This document shows, piece by piece, positions 51,808 through 59,735 of a stretch of 64,000 nt of DNA; the stretch's first letter is position 1; each line of letters begins with the position of its first letter. The notes beneath the pieces were generated by a model that did not search any database, was not told the DNA's origin, and saw only the letters and a program-made list of their open reading frames with translations. Origin of the DNA: Janthinobacterium agaricidamnosum. Lineage in GTDB: Bacteria; Pseudomonadota; Gammaproteobacteria; Burkholderiales; Burkholderiaceae_D. Location: NCBI RefSeq assembly GCF_003667705.1, contig NZ_CP033019.1, positions 3,968,001-4,032,000 of the forward strand. Reading direction: 5' to 3'. Both the position numbers and the translations under genes were made by a program.

Positions 51808-52428
51808 CTACATCGGCCAATTGCGCAGCAGCAAGCCCACCATTTGCTGCAATTGCTCACGCGAGACGCCGGCGGCCGCCTGGATGGCCATGCCCTGCGA
51901 CAAGGTCACGACAAAGCGCGCCTGCTGCTCCGGGCAGGAATCGGGCGGCAAATCCCCCTCCTCCTTCGCGCGCCGCAAGCGGTCGCGCAACTTGATTTCA
52001 CCGCGCAGGCGGCGCGCGAACAATTCATCGCGGATCGGCAAGGCGTCGTCGCTGCAGGCCAGCGCCGCATTGACGCCCATGCAGCCGTGCGGGCCGTCCG
52101 GCATGGTTTGCGCGTCGACATACTGCGTCAGCAGGGCTTCCACCACCTGGCGCGCCGTCGGCTGTTCCAGCGCCGCATCGAAAAACCGCATGCGCGTATC
52201 GCTGTAGCGCTCGAGCGCCTTGTGGAACAATTGCTCCTTGTTGCCGAAGACGGCATACAGGCTGGGCCGGTTCATGCCCATGGCCTTCGTCAATTCCGGC
52301 AGGGAACTGCCCTCATAGCCCTTTTCCCAGAACACTTTCATGGCGCAATCAAGCGCCTCGTCCGCGTCAAACGTGCGTGGCCGTCCCGTTTTCGCCTTGA
52401 CGACTTCCTCTTTTTTATCTTGTTTCAT
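51808..52428 (-). CDS. TetR-family repressor
   Basis: A 206-residue regulator. The N-terminal helix-turn-helix domain (TGRPRTFDADEALDCAMKVF, SSLPELTKAMGMNRPSLYAVF) is of the TetR type, followed by a helical ligand-binding domain with HGCMGVNAAL, a feature of the AcrR/YxaF-like branch. It is divergent from an MFS pump, 90 bp between starts. An operator overlaps its own start codon, so it should repress itself and the pump until a ligand is bound. The stop TAG directly abuts the candidate MITE. Confidence 0.9.
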   Translation of the reverse strand: MKQDKKEEVVKAKTGRPRTFDADEALDCAMKVFWEKGYEGSSLPELTKAMGMNRPSLYAVFGNKEQLFHKALERYSDTRMRFFDAALEQPTARQVVEALLTQYVDAQTMPDGPHGCMGVNAALACSDDALPIRDELFARRLRGEIKLRDRLRRAKEEGDLPPDSCPEQQARFVVTLSQGMAIQAAAGVSREQLQQMVGLLLRNWPM

Positions 52429-52491
52429 ACCGTTCGGTAAAAAATTATTGACAACACTGTCTGCCTGCCCTGATTATATACCGACCGGTTA
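52428..52491. promoter_or_regulatory. Divergent TetR/MFS promoter with two TetR operators
   Basis: TACCGTTCGGTA (52428-52439) is a palindrome that overlaps the tetR start. TACCGACCGGTTA (52479-52491) is a related site, centred about 51 bp away. Between them is a perfect -35 TTGACA (52448-52453) facing the MFS gene, with TGATTA 17 bp further (52471-52476), so the second operator would block RNA polymerase. Both sites share ACCGnnCGGT-like symmetry. Confidence 0.7.
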
Positions 52492-52518
52492 AAAACCTCC
52501 CGGCTTTTCAGGAACCCT

Positions 52519-53733
52519 ATGCACACACCTTCCAACACCTCTGCCGACGATACCACCGTGGCGCCGTGGCTGGCCGTCTTATCGGTCGGCATCGGCGCCT
52601 TCGCCCTCGTCACCTCCGAATTCCTGCCCGTCGGCCTGCTGCCCGCGATGGCCGCCGAACTGGCCATCAGCAAGGGCCAGGCGGGGCTGATGATCACCAC
52701 GCCCGGCATCGTTGCCGCGTTCGCCGCCATCTTCGTCACCGTCGGCTCGGGCCGGCTGGACCGCCGCATCGTGCTGCTGGCGCTCACCGCCCTGCTCGTC
52801 GCTTCGAACCTGCTGGTGGCGCTGGCGCCCTCGTATGCGTGGATACTGCTGGGCCGCGCCATGCTGGGCGTGGGCGTGGGCGGCTTCTGGGCCATCGGCA
52901 GCGCCATCGGACCGCGCCTGGTGGCGCCGCAACATGCGTCGCGCGCCATGTCCATCATCTTCGCCGGCGTCTCGCTGGGCACGGTGGCGGGCGTGCCGGC
53001 CGGCGCGCTGGTGGGCGAACTGGTGGGCTGGCGCGTGGCTTTCGGCGCGGCCAGCGCCATCGCCGTGCTGGTCTTCATCGGCCAGCTCTTGCTGCTGCCC
53101 AAGCTGCCGCCGACGCAGGCCATCCGCCTGCGCCAGTTGCCGATGATTTTCGGCATCCGCAAGGCCAGGCTGGGCCTGATCGCCACGGCCATGCTGTTTA
53201 CGGGCCAGTTCGCCGCTTACACGTATATCGCGCCCTTCCTCACGCAAATCTCGCACCTGGCGGCCGGCACGGTCAGCGCCATGCTGCTCGTCTACGGCGC
53301 TTCCGGCTTCATCGGCAACCTCGCGGGCGGCTGGGCGGCCGGGCGCTACGAACGGGCCGCGCTGATGGTCACGGGCGCCGTGCTGGGCCTGTCCACCCTC
53401 GCCCTGGCCGCGTTCGGCAGCCATTCCGTGACGGCCATGATGCTGGTGGCCGTCTGGGGCTTCGGTTTCGGCGCCATGCCGATCGCCGTGCAGACGTGGA
53501 TGTTCAAGGCGGCGCCCCACTTGATGGAGGGCAGCAGCGCGCTGTTCGTTGCTATAGTGCAAGTGTCGCTGGCATCGGGCGCCTTGCTCGGCGGCATGGC
53601 CGTCGACCGGCTGGGCGTGTCGAGCGCGATGGTGGTGGGCGGCCTGTTCGCCCTCGGCTGCGCCTTGACGATCGCGCTGTTCGGCAAGCCGCAGGCCAGC
53701 GCCAAGGCCGGCGCGGCGTGCCCAGCGTCGTAG
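52519..53733 (+). CDS. MFS transporter, DHA1 type, TetR-controlled
   Basis: A 404-residue, 12-helix transporter of the AraJ/NepI-like group: FALVTSEFLPVGLLPAMAAE in helix 1, GRLDRRIVLLALTALLV in the helix 2-3 loop and GASGFIGNLAGGWAAGRYE in the C-terminal half. Likely an exporter of purine ribonucleosides, sugars or toxic compounds that are also ligands of the neighbouring repressor. The start at ATG 52519 sits 28 bp after the downstream operator. Confidence 0.88.
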   Translation: MHTPSNTSADDTTVAPWLAVLSVGIGAFALVTSEFLPVGLLPAMAAELAISKGQAGLMITTPGIVAAFAAIFVTVGSGRLDRRIVLLALTALLVASNLLVALAPSYAWILLGRAMLGVGVGGFWAIGSAIGPRLVAPQHASRAMSIIFAGVSLGTVAGVPAGALVGELVGWRVAFGAASAIAVLVFIGQLLLLPKLPPTQAIRLRQLPMIFGIRKARLGLIATAMLFTGQFAAYTYIAPFLTQISHLAAGTVSAMLLVYGASGFIGNLAGGWAAGRYERAALMVTGAVLGLSTLALAAFGSHSVTAMMLVAVWGFGFGAMPIAVQTWMFKAAPHLMEGSSALFVAIVQVSLASGALLGGMAVDRLGVSSAMVVGGLFALGCALTIALFGKPQASAKAGAACPAS

Positions 53734-53743
53734 GGCCGTGGCT

Positions 53744-54046
53744 TCAGATGCGGCCGCGACGGAATTCGCCGAGGAATTTCGTCACTTCGGACGGCGTCAT
53801 GGGCACGTCCGCATCGCCGTGATAGGCATACAGGAAGGGCGTGCCGCCCAGGCGGTCCGTCAGCTTGGCAAAGAGTAAAAAGCGGCTGCCCAGCGGATAG
53901 CGCTGCAGGTCAACCAGGCGGCGCGAGCACTGCACGGCCAGTTCGGGAGAGAAGGCCTGGCCCGGCACGGGGCGGATTTCCACGCGGCCATGAATCGCGC
54001 GCGATTCGACGGCAACATGCCGGTATGCATAAGTATCACGGGCCAT
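53744..54046 (-). CDS. Hypothetical protein
   Basis: A 100-residue protein (MARDTYAYRHVAVESRAIHG then RVEIRPVPGQAF) with SRRLVDLQRYPLGSRFLLFAKL and a VTKFLGEFRRGRI end. It is a small, soluble, basic protein with no signal or membrane segment. I do not recognise the family. It is tail-to-tail with the MFS gene (10 nt between the stops). Confidence 0.62.
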   Translation of the reverse strand: MARDTYAYRHVAVESRAIHGRVEIRPVPGQAFSPELAVQCSRRLVDLQRYPLGSRFLLFAKLTDRLGGTPFLYAYHGDADVPMTPSEVTKFLGEFRRGRI

Positions 54047-54061
54047 GCCGCCACCTTGAAT

Positions 54062-54097
54062 GAAATAAAGGCGCCATCTTAAGCGAAGACGGCGCCT
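54062..54097 (-). terminator. Intrinsic terminator of the sugar dehydrogenase gene
   Basis: On the minus strand, arms AGGCGCC (54097-54091) and GGCGCCT (54075-54069), with inner CTT/AAG pairing, are followed by TTATTTC. It starts 7 nt after the dehydrogenase stop and precedes the start of the 100-aa gene. Confidence 0.75.
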
Positions 54098-54103
54098 GGC
54101 GTA

Positions 54104-55267
54104 TTACCGCGGCACGATGCGCAGCAGTCGGCCATTGTCTTCGTCCGTCAGCGCATACAGGTAGCCATCCGGTCCCTGGCGCACGTCGCGCACGCGCGCG
54201 CCGATGTCCAGGCGGTCCTGGCCCGTCACCTTGCCGTTCGCATCGACGGCGATGCGGCGGATATCCTTGGCCGCCAGGCCGCCGCTGAAGATGCTGCCGC
54301 GCCAGGCGGCGATCTTGTCGCCCGTATAGACGGCCAGCCCGGACGGGGCCGGCGACGGCACCCAGGCCACGCTGGGATTGAGCATGCCGGGCACCTCATG
54401 CTTGCCGACGGGTTCATGCGTCTTGTAGTCGGCGCCGTAGCTTTGCAGGGGCCAGCCATAGTTGCCGCCCGCCACCACCAGGTTCAGCTCGTCGCCGCCG
54501 TACGGACCGTGTTCCGTGGCCCACACGCGGCCGGAAACAGGGTCGAGTGCCAGGCCCTGCACGTTGCGGTGGCCGTACGACCAGATTTCCGGCAAGGCCC
54601 CCTTGGCGGCCAAGGGATTGCCGGGCGCCGGTTTGCCGTCTTGCGTCAGGCGCAGGATGGAACCCTGGTGCGTGGCGAGGTTTTGCGCCTGCTCGCGCGC
54701 CAGGCGGTCACCGATGCGCAGCGGCGGATTGCCGCCGTCGGCCACGCTCATCAGCAAAGTGCCATCCGGCAGCCACAGCAGGCGCGAACCGAAATGCTGG
54801 CCGCCGCTCTTGTCGGTCGCCACCTTGAACAGGGTCTCGATGCCCGTCACCTTCTTGCCATCGAACACGCCGCGCACCAGGGTCGTGCGGTTGGCGTCAT
54901 TCGTGCCTGTGGACACCGTCATGTAGACGCGCGGGTTCGGCTTGCCCGCATCCTGCGGATGCAGCACGATATCGAGCAAGCCGCCCTGCCCGCCCGTAAA
55001 CACCGTGGGCATGCCTTCCAGCGCCACGTCCTCGAATGTCTTGCCAGTGAGCAGATGCAAGGTCCCCTGCTTGCTGGTGACGAGCGCGCGGCCCTCGCCC
55101 AGCCAGGCGATGCCCCACGGCTGGCGCACGCCCTGCGCGACGGTCTCGGCCTTCCAGCCTTGTCTGGCGGCGGGCGGCTCGCCCGTGGCTTGCAGTTCGG
55201 CCCAGGCCGCTGGCGCGGCAGTCAATGCCAGTGCAAGCGCGATACCGGTACGGCGTAACTGGAACAT
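54104..55267 (-). CDS. PQQ-dependent aldose sugar dehydrogenase-like protein
   Basis: A 387-residue periplasmic six-bladed beta-propeller. It has a signal peptide (MFQLRRTGIALALALTAAPA) and family motifs: WGIAWLGEGRALVTSKQGTL, GGQGGLLDIVLHPQ, IWSYGHRNVQGLAL and EHGPYGGDELNLV. The closest well-known relative is YliI (Asd), a PQQ- and calcium-binding aldose dehydrogenase. Whether this cell makes PQQ cannot be told here. The ATG 55267 with GGAG 8 nt upstream is preferred over the longer frame to 55378, which overlaps ispF. Confidence 0.88.
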   Translation of the reverse strand: MFQLRRTGIALALALTAAPAAWAELQATGEPPAARQGWKAETVAQGVRQPWGIAWLGEGRALVTSKQGTLHLLTGKTFEDVALEGMPTVFTGGQGGLLDIVLHPQDAGKPNPRVYMTVSTGTNDANRTTLVRGVFDGKKVTGIETLFKVATDKSGGQHFGSRLLWLPDGTLLMSVADGGNPPLRIGDRLAREQAQNLATHQGSILRLTQDGKPAPGNPLAAKGALPEIWSYGHRNVQGLALDPVSGRVWATEHGPYGGDELNLVVAGGNYGWPLQSYGADYKTHEPVGKHEVPGMLNPSVAWVPSPAPSGLAVYTGDKIAAWRGSIFSGGLAAKDIRRIAVDANGKVTGQDRLDIGARVRDVRQGPDGYLYALTDEDNGRLLRIVPR

Positions 55268-55304
55268 GGCGACTCCTGTCGTTAATCGATCAATGGTTGG
55301 CGTC

Positions 55305-55805
55305 TCAGGCGCGCAGCAGCAGGGCCACGGCTTCTGCCGCGATGCCCTCTTCCCGCCCAAGGTAGCCCAGTTTTTCATTTGTCTTGGCCTTGATATTGAC
55401 CTGGCCCACGGTCACACCGAGGTCTTCGGCCACGTTCGCGCACATAGCGGCGATATGCGGCGCCATTTTCGGACGCTGGGCGATGATGGTGGCGTCGATA
55501 TTGCCGATGATATAACCGGTCGCTTGCACGCGGCGCACGGCTTCGCGCAGCAGGGTGCGCGAATCGGCGCCCTTGAATTGCGCGTCCGTGTCGGGGAAGT
55601 GGCGGCCGATGTCGCCCAGCGCGGCGGCGCCGAAGATGGCGTCCGTAATCGCGTGCAGCAGCACGTCCGCGTCGGAGTGGCCGAGCAAACCGAGGTGATG
55701 GGGAATTTTCACGCCGCCGATGATCAGGTCACGGTGCTCCACCAGCGCGTGGCAGTCATAGCCCTGGCCGATGCGAAATGGGAGGTCGGGAGTCGTTGTG
55801 TGCAT
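55305..55805 (-). CDS. ispF: 2-C-methyl-D-erythritol 2,4-cyclodiphosphate synthase
   Basis: A 166-residue MEP-pathway enzyme that converts CDP-ME 2-phosphate to ME-cPP and CMP. The metal-binding DxH is in [10 protein letters not shown], the conserved His is in [17 protein letters not shown], and [13 protein letters not shown] closes the active site. The length is typical (about 160). It starts 16 nt after ispD on the same strand. Confidence 0.97.
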   Translation of the reverse strand: MHTTTPDLPFRIGQGYDCHALVEHRDLIIGGVKIPHHLGLLGHSDADVLLHAITDAIFGAAALGDIGRHFPDTDAQFKGADSRTLLREAVRRVQATGYIIGNIDATIIAQRPKMAPHIAAMCANVAEDLGVTVGQVNIKAKTNEKLGYLGREEGIAAEAVALLLRA

Positions 55806-55821
55806 GCAGGTCTTTCTGGAG

Positions 55822-56535
55822 TCAAGAATGGGCCAAATACAGCTCGGCCGTGTGTATGTCGCGCGGCAAGGTCACCTTCAGGTTGCGCGGGTGGCCCTCG
55901 ACCAGTTTCGGTGCCAGGCCCAGCGCTTCGACGGCGCTGGCGTCGTCCGTGATCGCCAGCGGATCGGGCGCCTCGGATAGTGCCCGGTGCAGCAAGGCAT
56001 AGCTGAACATTTGCGGCGTCTGCGCCAGCCAAAGATGATCGCGCGGCACCGTCTGCGCCGACAGGCTGCCCAGCCCGGCCCGCTTGACGGTATCGACCAC
56101 GGGCAAGGCCAGCAAGCCGCCGGCCGGGTGGTCGCCCACTTCCATGATCAGCTTTTCGATCAGCGCCGGCGTCAGGCCGGGCCGGGCCGCGTCGTGCACC
56201 AGCACCTGGTCGTCGGCATCGATGCTGCCGTGCAAGGCTTGCAGCCCGTTCAGGATGCTGTCCATGCGCGTGGCGCCGCCGCAGCGCAGCACGGTGACGC
56301 CATGCCCCGCGCCCTGCTCCGGCACGACGGCGTCGATCTGGCCATCCTCGGCGCTGACGACGACATAGGTGTGCGCGATCAGGGGGCTGGCGAGAAAGGC
56401 GTCGAGCGCGTGGCGCAGCATGGGCTTGCCGGCGATGGCCAAATATTGCTTGGGACTGCCCGCTTCCATGCGCGCACCCACGCCGGCGGCGGGGATCAGG
56501 GCAAAATAACGGACGGTGTTCGATGCTGCGGTCAT
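55822..56535 (-). CDS. ispD: 2-C-methyl-D-erythritol 4-phosphate cytidylyltransferase
   Basis: A 237-residue MEP-pathway enzyme transferring CMP to MEP. The nucleotide-binding loop [19 protein letters not shown], the [13 protein letters not shown] segment and the [19 protein letters not shown] motif are all present. It precedes ispF by 16 nt, the usual ispDF arrangement. A preceding gene ends 12 nt upstream. Confidence 0.97.
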   Translation of the reverse strand: MTAASNTVRYFALIPAAGVGARMEAGSPKQYLAIAGKPMLRHALDAFLASPLIAHTYVVVSAEDGQIDAVVPEQGAGHGVTVLRCGGATRMDSILNGLQALHGSIDADDQVLVHDAARPGLTPALIEKLIMEVGDHPAGGLLALPVVDTVKRAGLGSLSAQTVPRDHLWLAQTPQMFSYALLHRALSEAPDPLAITDDASAVEALGLAPKLVEGHPRNLKVTLPRDIHTAELYLAHS

Positions 56536-56547
56536 GCCATTCCTTGT

Positions 56548-57243
56548 CTAGTTGGCGGGCGCTGTCTTGCCCGACAGGATGTTCTGGATTTCGCCCTTGC
56601 ACGCCTTGCCCAGGCGCGCATATTCTTGCGGCGAATCGATGGCGGCCTGCAAGGTTTCCACCTTGCGCATTTCCGCCTTGATATACGGCAACCAGCCCGT
56701 ATCGATTTCGCGCGCCAGCGCCGCCTTGGCCGTGCCGCTGGGCGCGTACAAGGGCCGCGCCTCGAAGCGTCTGGCCAGCGCGGCGCGCACGGTCTTTTCC
56801 ACGCGCGGCAAGTGTTCCATATAGGTTTTCATGTGCCGCAGCTCGTGCGCGAGTATCTCATCATACGCGCACGTGCCGGGGGCAAATTCGCGGCCGATAT
56901 AGATCACCACGGGCGCATATGTCAGGCTCACGGTAATCTGCGGCGCCACGCATTCATAGCCGCTGGCCGGGTCTTGCAGCATGGGACCGGCCAGCGCGAT
57001 GGCCACGCGCGAATCCGTCTTCGTCAGGCCCAGCACCCAGGTGTTCGCGCGCGCCGTGCCCTTCATCACCGTCAGCGCCTTGTACGGCAGATGCGTGTCG
57101 ATGCTGTAGCCGTTCTGCTGCGCCGTCAGCACGGACACCGTCTTGCTGATCGTGTCTTCGCAGCGCACCTGGAACGGCGTGCGCGCTGCCGCCTGCGCGT
57201 CCAGCGCGCCACCGGCCAGCAGCAGGAGGAGAGCCGCGCGCAT
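56548..57243 (-). CDS. Hypothetical exported protein with HExxH motif
   Basis: A 231-residue protein with a short signal peptide (MRAALLLLLAGGALDAQAAA) and a HELRH motif (His133, Glu134, His137) followed by a helix, MKTYMEHL. HExxH is the zinc-site motif of many metalloproteases; a third ligand cannot be assigned. Cysteines at RCEDT, ECVAP, TCAYD and GKACKGE could form disulfides in the periplasm. It sits between the NUDIX gene (8-nt gap) and ispD (12-nt gap), probably in one transcript, though a functional tie is not obvious. Protease activity is inferred only from the motif. Confidence 0.75.
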   Translation of the reverse strand: MRAALLLLLAGGALDAQAAARTPFQVRCEDTISKTVSVLTAQQNGYSIDTHLPYKALTVMKGTARANTWVLGLTKTDSRVAIALAGPMLQDPASGYECVAPQITVSLTYAPVVIYIGREFAPGTCAYDEILAHELRHMKTYMEHLPRVEKTVRAALARRFEARPLYAPSGTAKAALAREIDTGWLPYIKAEMRKVETLQAAIDSPQEYARLGKACKGEIQNILSGKTAPAN

Positions 57244-57251
57244 GTGCGGAA

Positions 57252-57824
57252 TCAGGCCGCTTGCCAGGCGCCGCTGGTAATCTTGTCGAGCCAGAAGATG
57301 CCGATGACGGTCTTCACGTCCGTGATCGTGCCATCCCTGACCCAGTCGAGCAGCTGCGGCACGGTGGCCGTAAAGGTTTCCAGGAATTCGCCTTCGTCGA
57401 GCTGGCGTTCGCCGGCCACGAGTCCCCGCGCCAGAAACAGTTCCAGGTGTTCGTCGGAATAGGCGATGGCGTTGTGGATGGTGGACACGAATTGCCAGTC
57501 GCTGGCCGTGTAGCCCGTCTCTTCCAGCAGTTCGCGCTGGGCGCAGGCCAGGTGCGACTCGCCCGCATCGATTTTACCAGCAGGAAATTCGATGAAGACC
57601 CGGTCCAGCGGATAGCGGTACTGGCGTTCCATCAGCACCGTGCCGTCGTCGAGCAGCGGCAGGATGACGACGGCGCCCGGATGCAGCACGAATTCGCGCG
57701 CCGTGATCTTGCCGTCCGGCAGTGCAACGCGGTCGCGCTGCACGCGCAGGAAGCCGCCCTGGTAGACGAGCTCGCCGTCGACCTTGGTTTCAATCAATTG
57801 CCTATCAGTGGCTTGGGTCTCCAT
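57252..57824 (-). CDS. NUDIX hydrolase, ADP-ribose pyrophosphatase-like
   Basis: A 190-residue NUDIX enzyme with the full NUDIX box GKIDAGESHLACAQRELLEE then TGY (about 86-108). The N-terminal strand region RVALPDGKITAREFVLHPGAV is as in ADP-ribose/nucleoside-diphosphate-sugar pyrophosphatases such as NudF. ATG 57824 has AGGA 9 nt upstream; ATG 57842 is a poorer start. It is the first gene of the NUDIX / HExxH / ispD / ispF series. Confidence 0.9.
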   Translation of the reverse strand: METQATDRQLIETKVDGELVYQGGFLRVQRDRVALPDGKITAREFVLHPGAVVILPLLDDGTVLMERQYRYPLDRVFIEFPAGKIDAGESHLACAQRELLEETGYTASDWQFVSTIHNAIAYSDEHLELFLARGLVAGERQLDEGEFLETFTATVPQLLDWVRDGTITDVKTVIGIFWLDKITSGAWQAA

Positions 57825-57844
57825 ACATTTCCTTATGTTCAATA

Positions 57845-57866
57845 AAAAACGGCGCCAGAGGCGCCG
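57845..57866 (-). terminator. Terminator of the nuo operon
   Basis: On the minus strand CGGCGCC (57866-57860) and GGCGCCG (57856-57850) form a 7-bp stem with a 3-nt loop, followed by TTTTTTATT. It lies 17 nt after the DUF2818 stop and ends the nuo transcript ahead of the NUDIX gene. Confidence 0.93.
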
Positions 57867-57883
57867 CTTTCGGAGGATGGTGC

Positions 57884-58213
57884 CTAGCGGCGTTTACGCA
57901 GATAACGAGTCACGAAACCTGGGAAAGCCAGCACCAGGAACAGGCATCCCGTGATGGCATAGAACTCCCACGTCTGCGGGAAACCGTTGCCGATGCGCGC
58001 TTCGAGGGCGAACGCCACGGCGCCGACGATGAAGTACAGAATCACCATCTCCAGCAGGCGCAGCGCCAGCGGCTTGCGCCAGCCTTTGCCGTCCTCCACT
58101 TGCGCCGCCCTTTTCAGGGGTACGGCGGCAAACAGTTTCTCGTTCAGGAAAGGCAGGTTGGCGCCCAGGATGCCCAGGGCGATCACCAGCCAGCTCGAAG
58201 CGGTGACATCCAT
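57884..58213 (-). CDS. DUF2818 family membrane protein, last gene of the nuo operon
   Basis: A 109-residue protein with three predicted membrane helices (SWLVIALGILGANLPFL, RLLEMVILYFIVGAVAFALE, FYAITGCLFLVLAFPGFV) and the NEKLFAAVP motif of DUF2818. It starts 3 nt after the nuoN stop and before the operon terminator, so it belongs to the complex I operon. This linkage is typical of betaproteobacteria; a role as accessory subunit or assembly factor is plausible but unproven. Confidence 0.87.
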   Translation of the reverse strand: MDVTASSWLVIALGILGANLPFLNEKLFAAVPLKRAAQVEDGKGWRKPLALRLLEMVILYFIVGAVAFALEARIGNGFPQTWEFYAITGCLFLVLAFPGFVTRYLRKRR

Positions 58214-58216
58214 CGG

Positions 58217-59719
58217 TCAGGACGCCAGGGTCTTGGTGATGGCGGTCGCGCAGGCAGCCAGGATGCTGTTAGGCATCACACCGAGGGCCAGAACGAACAC
58301 GCCGTTCAGTGCCAGCACGACGCGCATGTCGCCATGCACGACCAGCGCATTGCTGTCGGTCGGCTCGTCGAACCACATCATTTTCACGACGCGCAGGTAG
58401 TAGAAGGCGCCGATCAGCGAGAACAGCACGGCGGCGATGGTCAGCCACAGCTGGCCCGTCGCCAATACCGAAGCGAGCACCGAGTACTTGGCCATGAAGC
58501 CCATCAGCGGCGGCACGCCGGCCAGCGAGAACATGAACAGGGTCATCACCAGCGCGAAGATCGGGCTGCGTTTGCCCAGGCCCTTGAAGTCGGCCAGTTC
58601 TTCTGCTTCGAAACCATTACGTGCCAACAACATGATCACGCCGAAGGTACCCAGGGTGGTAAACACGTAGGTGATGACGTAATACATCGAGGCGCCGTAG
58701 GCGGTGGCTGCGCCGGCCGCATTCAGCGTGTTGTTCGGCGCGTCGACGGTACCGGACAGCAAGCCCAGCAGGACGAAGCCCATTTGCGCGATGGTCGAGT
58801 ACGCCAACATGCGCTTCAAATTCGTTTGCGCGATGGCGGTGAAGTTACCGATGGCCAGCGACATCACGGCCAGCACCAGCAGCATCTGCTGCCAGTCATG
58901 CGCCATCGGCAGCAAGCCTTCAGCCAGCAAGCGCAGGGTGATGGCGAAAGCGGCCAGTTTCGGCGCCGCGCCCAGCAGCAGGGTCACGGCCGTCGGCGAA
59001 CCTTGATACACGTCAGGCACCCACATGTGGAATGGCACGACGCCCAGTTTGAAGGCCAGGCCCGCGACCAGGAACACCAGGCCGAAGACCATGATGGTGC
59101 CGTTGGTCTTGCTGTTTTCCAGCGCCACGCGCAATTCGCCCAGGTCCAGCGTGCCGGATGCGCCGTACAGCATCGAGATACCGTACAACATGAAACCGGA
59201 AGCCAGCGCGCCCAGGATGAAGTATTTCATGGCAGCTTCCGTGGCCTTGGCATTGTCACGGCGCAGCGCGATCAGCGCGTACAGCGACAGCGACATCAGT
59301 TCCAGACCCAGGTAGATGATCAGGAAGTTGTTGGCCGAGATCATGATCATCTGGCCCAGCAGTGCAAACAGGGCCAGCACGTAGAACTCGCCGCCCAGGT
59401 TACCCGACAGCATGCTGCGGTCGGTGGCATAGGCACGCGAGTAGATCAGGGTCAGCGCCACGGCGCCGTACGAGAACAGTTTCAGCAGCTGCGACATCGG
59501 GTCCGACACGAACATATTGTGGAACGTGTAGACGGTGGTGCCCGCGTTGAAGTCGCCCACGGTCAGCAAGGCGCAGCCGGCCAGGGTCAGCAAGGACAGC
59601 GCATAGGTGATCGAACGCTTCGCCGCAGGCAAGAACATATCGATCAGCAAGAGCGCCGACGTGGCGATCAGCAGAAAGATTTCCGCGTACAGCGGTACCA
59701 GATTAGGTGCATTAGTCAT
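58217..59719 (-). CDS. nuoN: NADH-quinone oxidoreductase subunit N
   Basis: A 500-residue antiporter-like subunit of the proton-pumping arm of respiratory complex I. About 14 membrane helices are expected. The conserved Glu lies in LGLELMSLSLYAL and the Lys in FKLGVVPFHMWVPDVYQGSP. It follows nuoM by 16 nt. Confidence 0.96.
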   Translation of the reverse strand: MTNAPNLVPLYAEIFLLIATSALLLIDMFLPAAKRSITYALSLLTLAGCALLTVGDFNAGTTVYTFHNMFVSDPMSQLLKLFSYGAVALTLIYSRAYATDRSMLSGNLGGEFYVLALFALLGQMIMISANNFLIIYLGLELMSLSLYALIALRRDNAKATEAAMKYFILGALASGFMLYGISMLYGASGTLDLGELRVALENSKTNGTIMVFGLVFLVAGLAFKLGVVPFHMWVPDVYQGSPTAVTLLLGAAPKLAAFAITLRLLAEGLLPMAHDWQQMLLVLAVMSLAIGNFTAIAQTNLKRMLAYSTIAQMGFVLLGLLSGTVDAPNNTLNAAGAATAYGASMYYVITYVFTTLGTFGVIMLLARNGFEAEELADFKGLGKRSPIFALVMTLFMFSLAGVPPLMGFMAKYSVLASVLATGQLWLTIAAVLFSLIGAFYYLRVVKMMWFDEPTDSNALVVHGDMRVVLALNGVFVLALGVMPNSILAACATAITKTLAS

Positions 59720-59735
59720 GTTATCGGTCTTCTAT

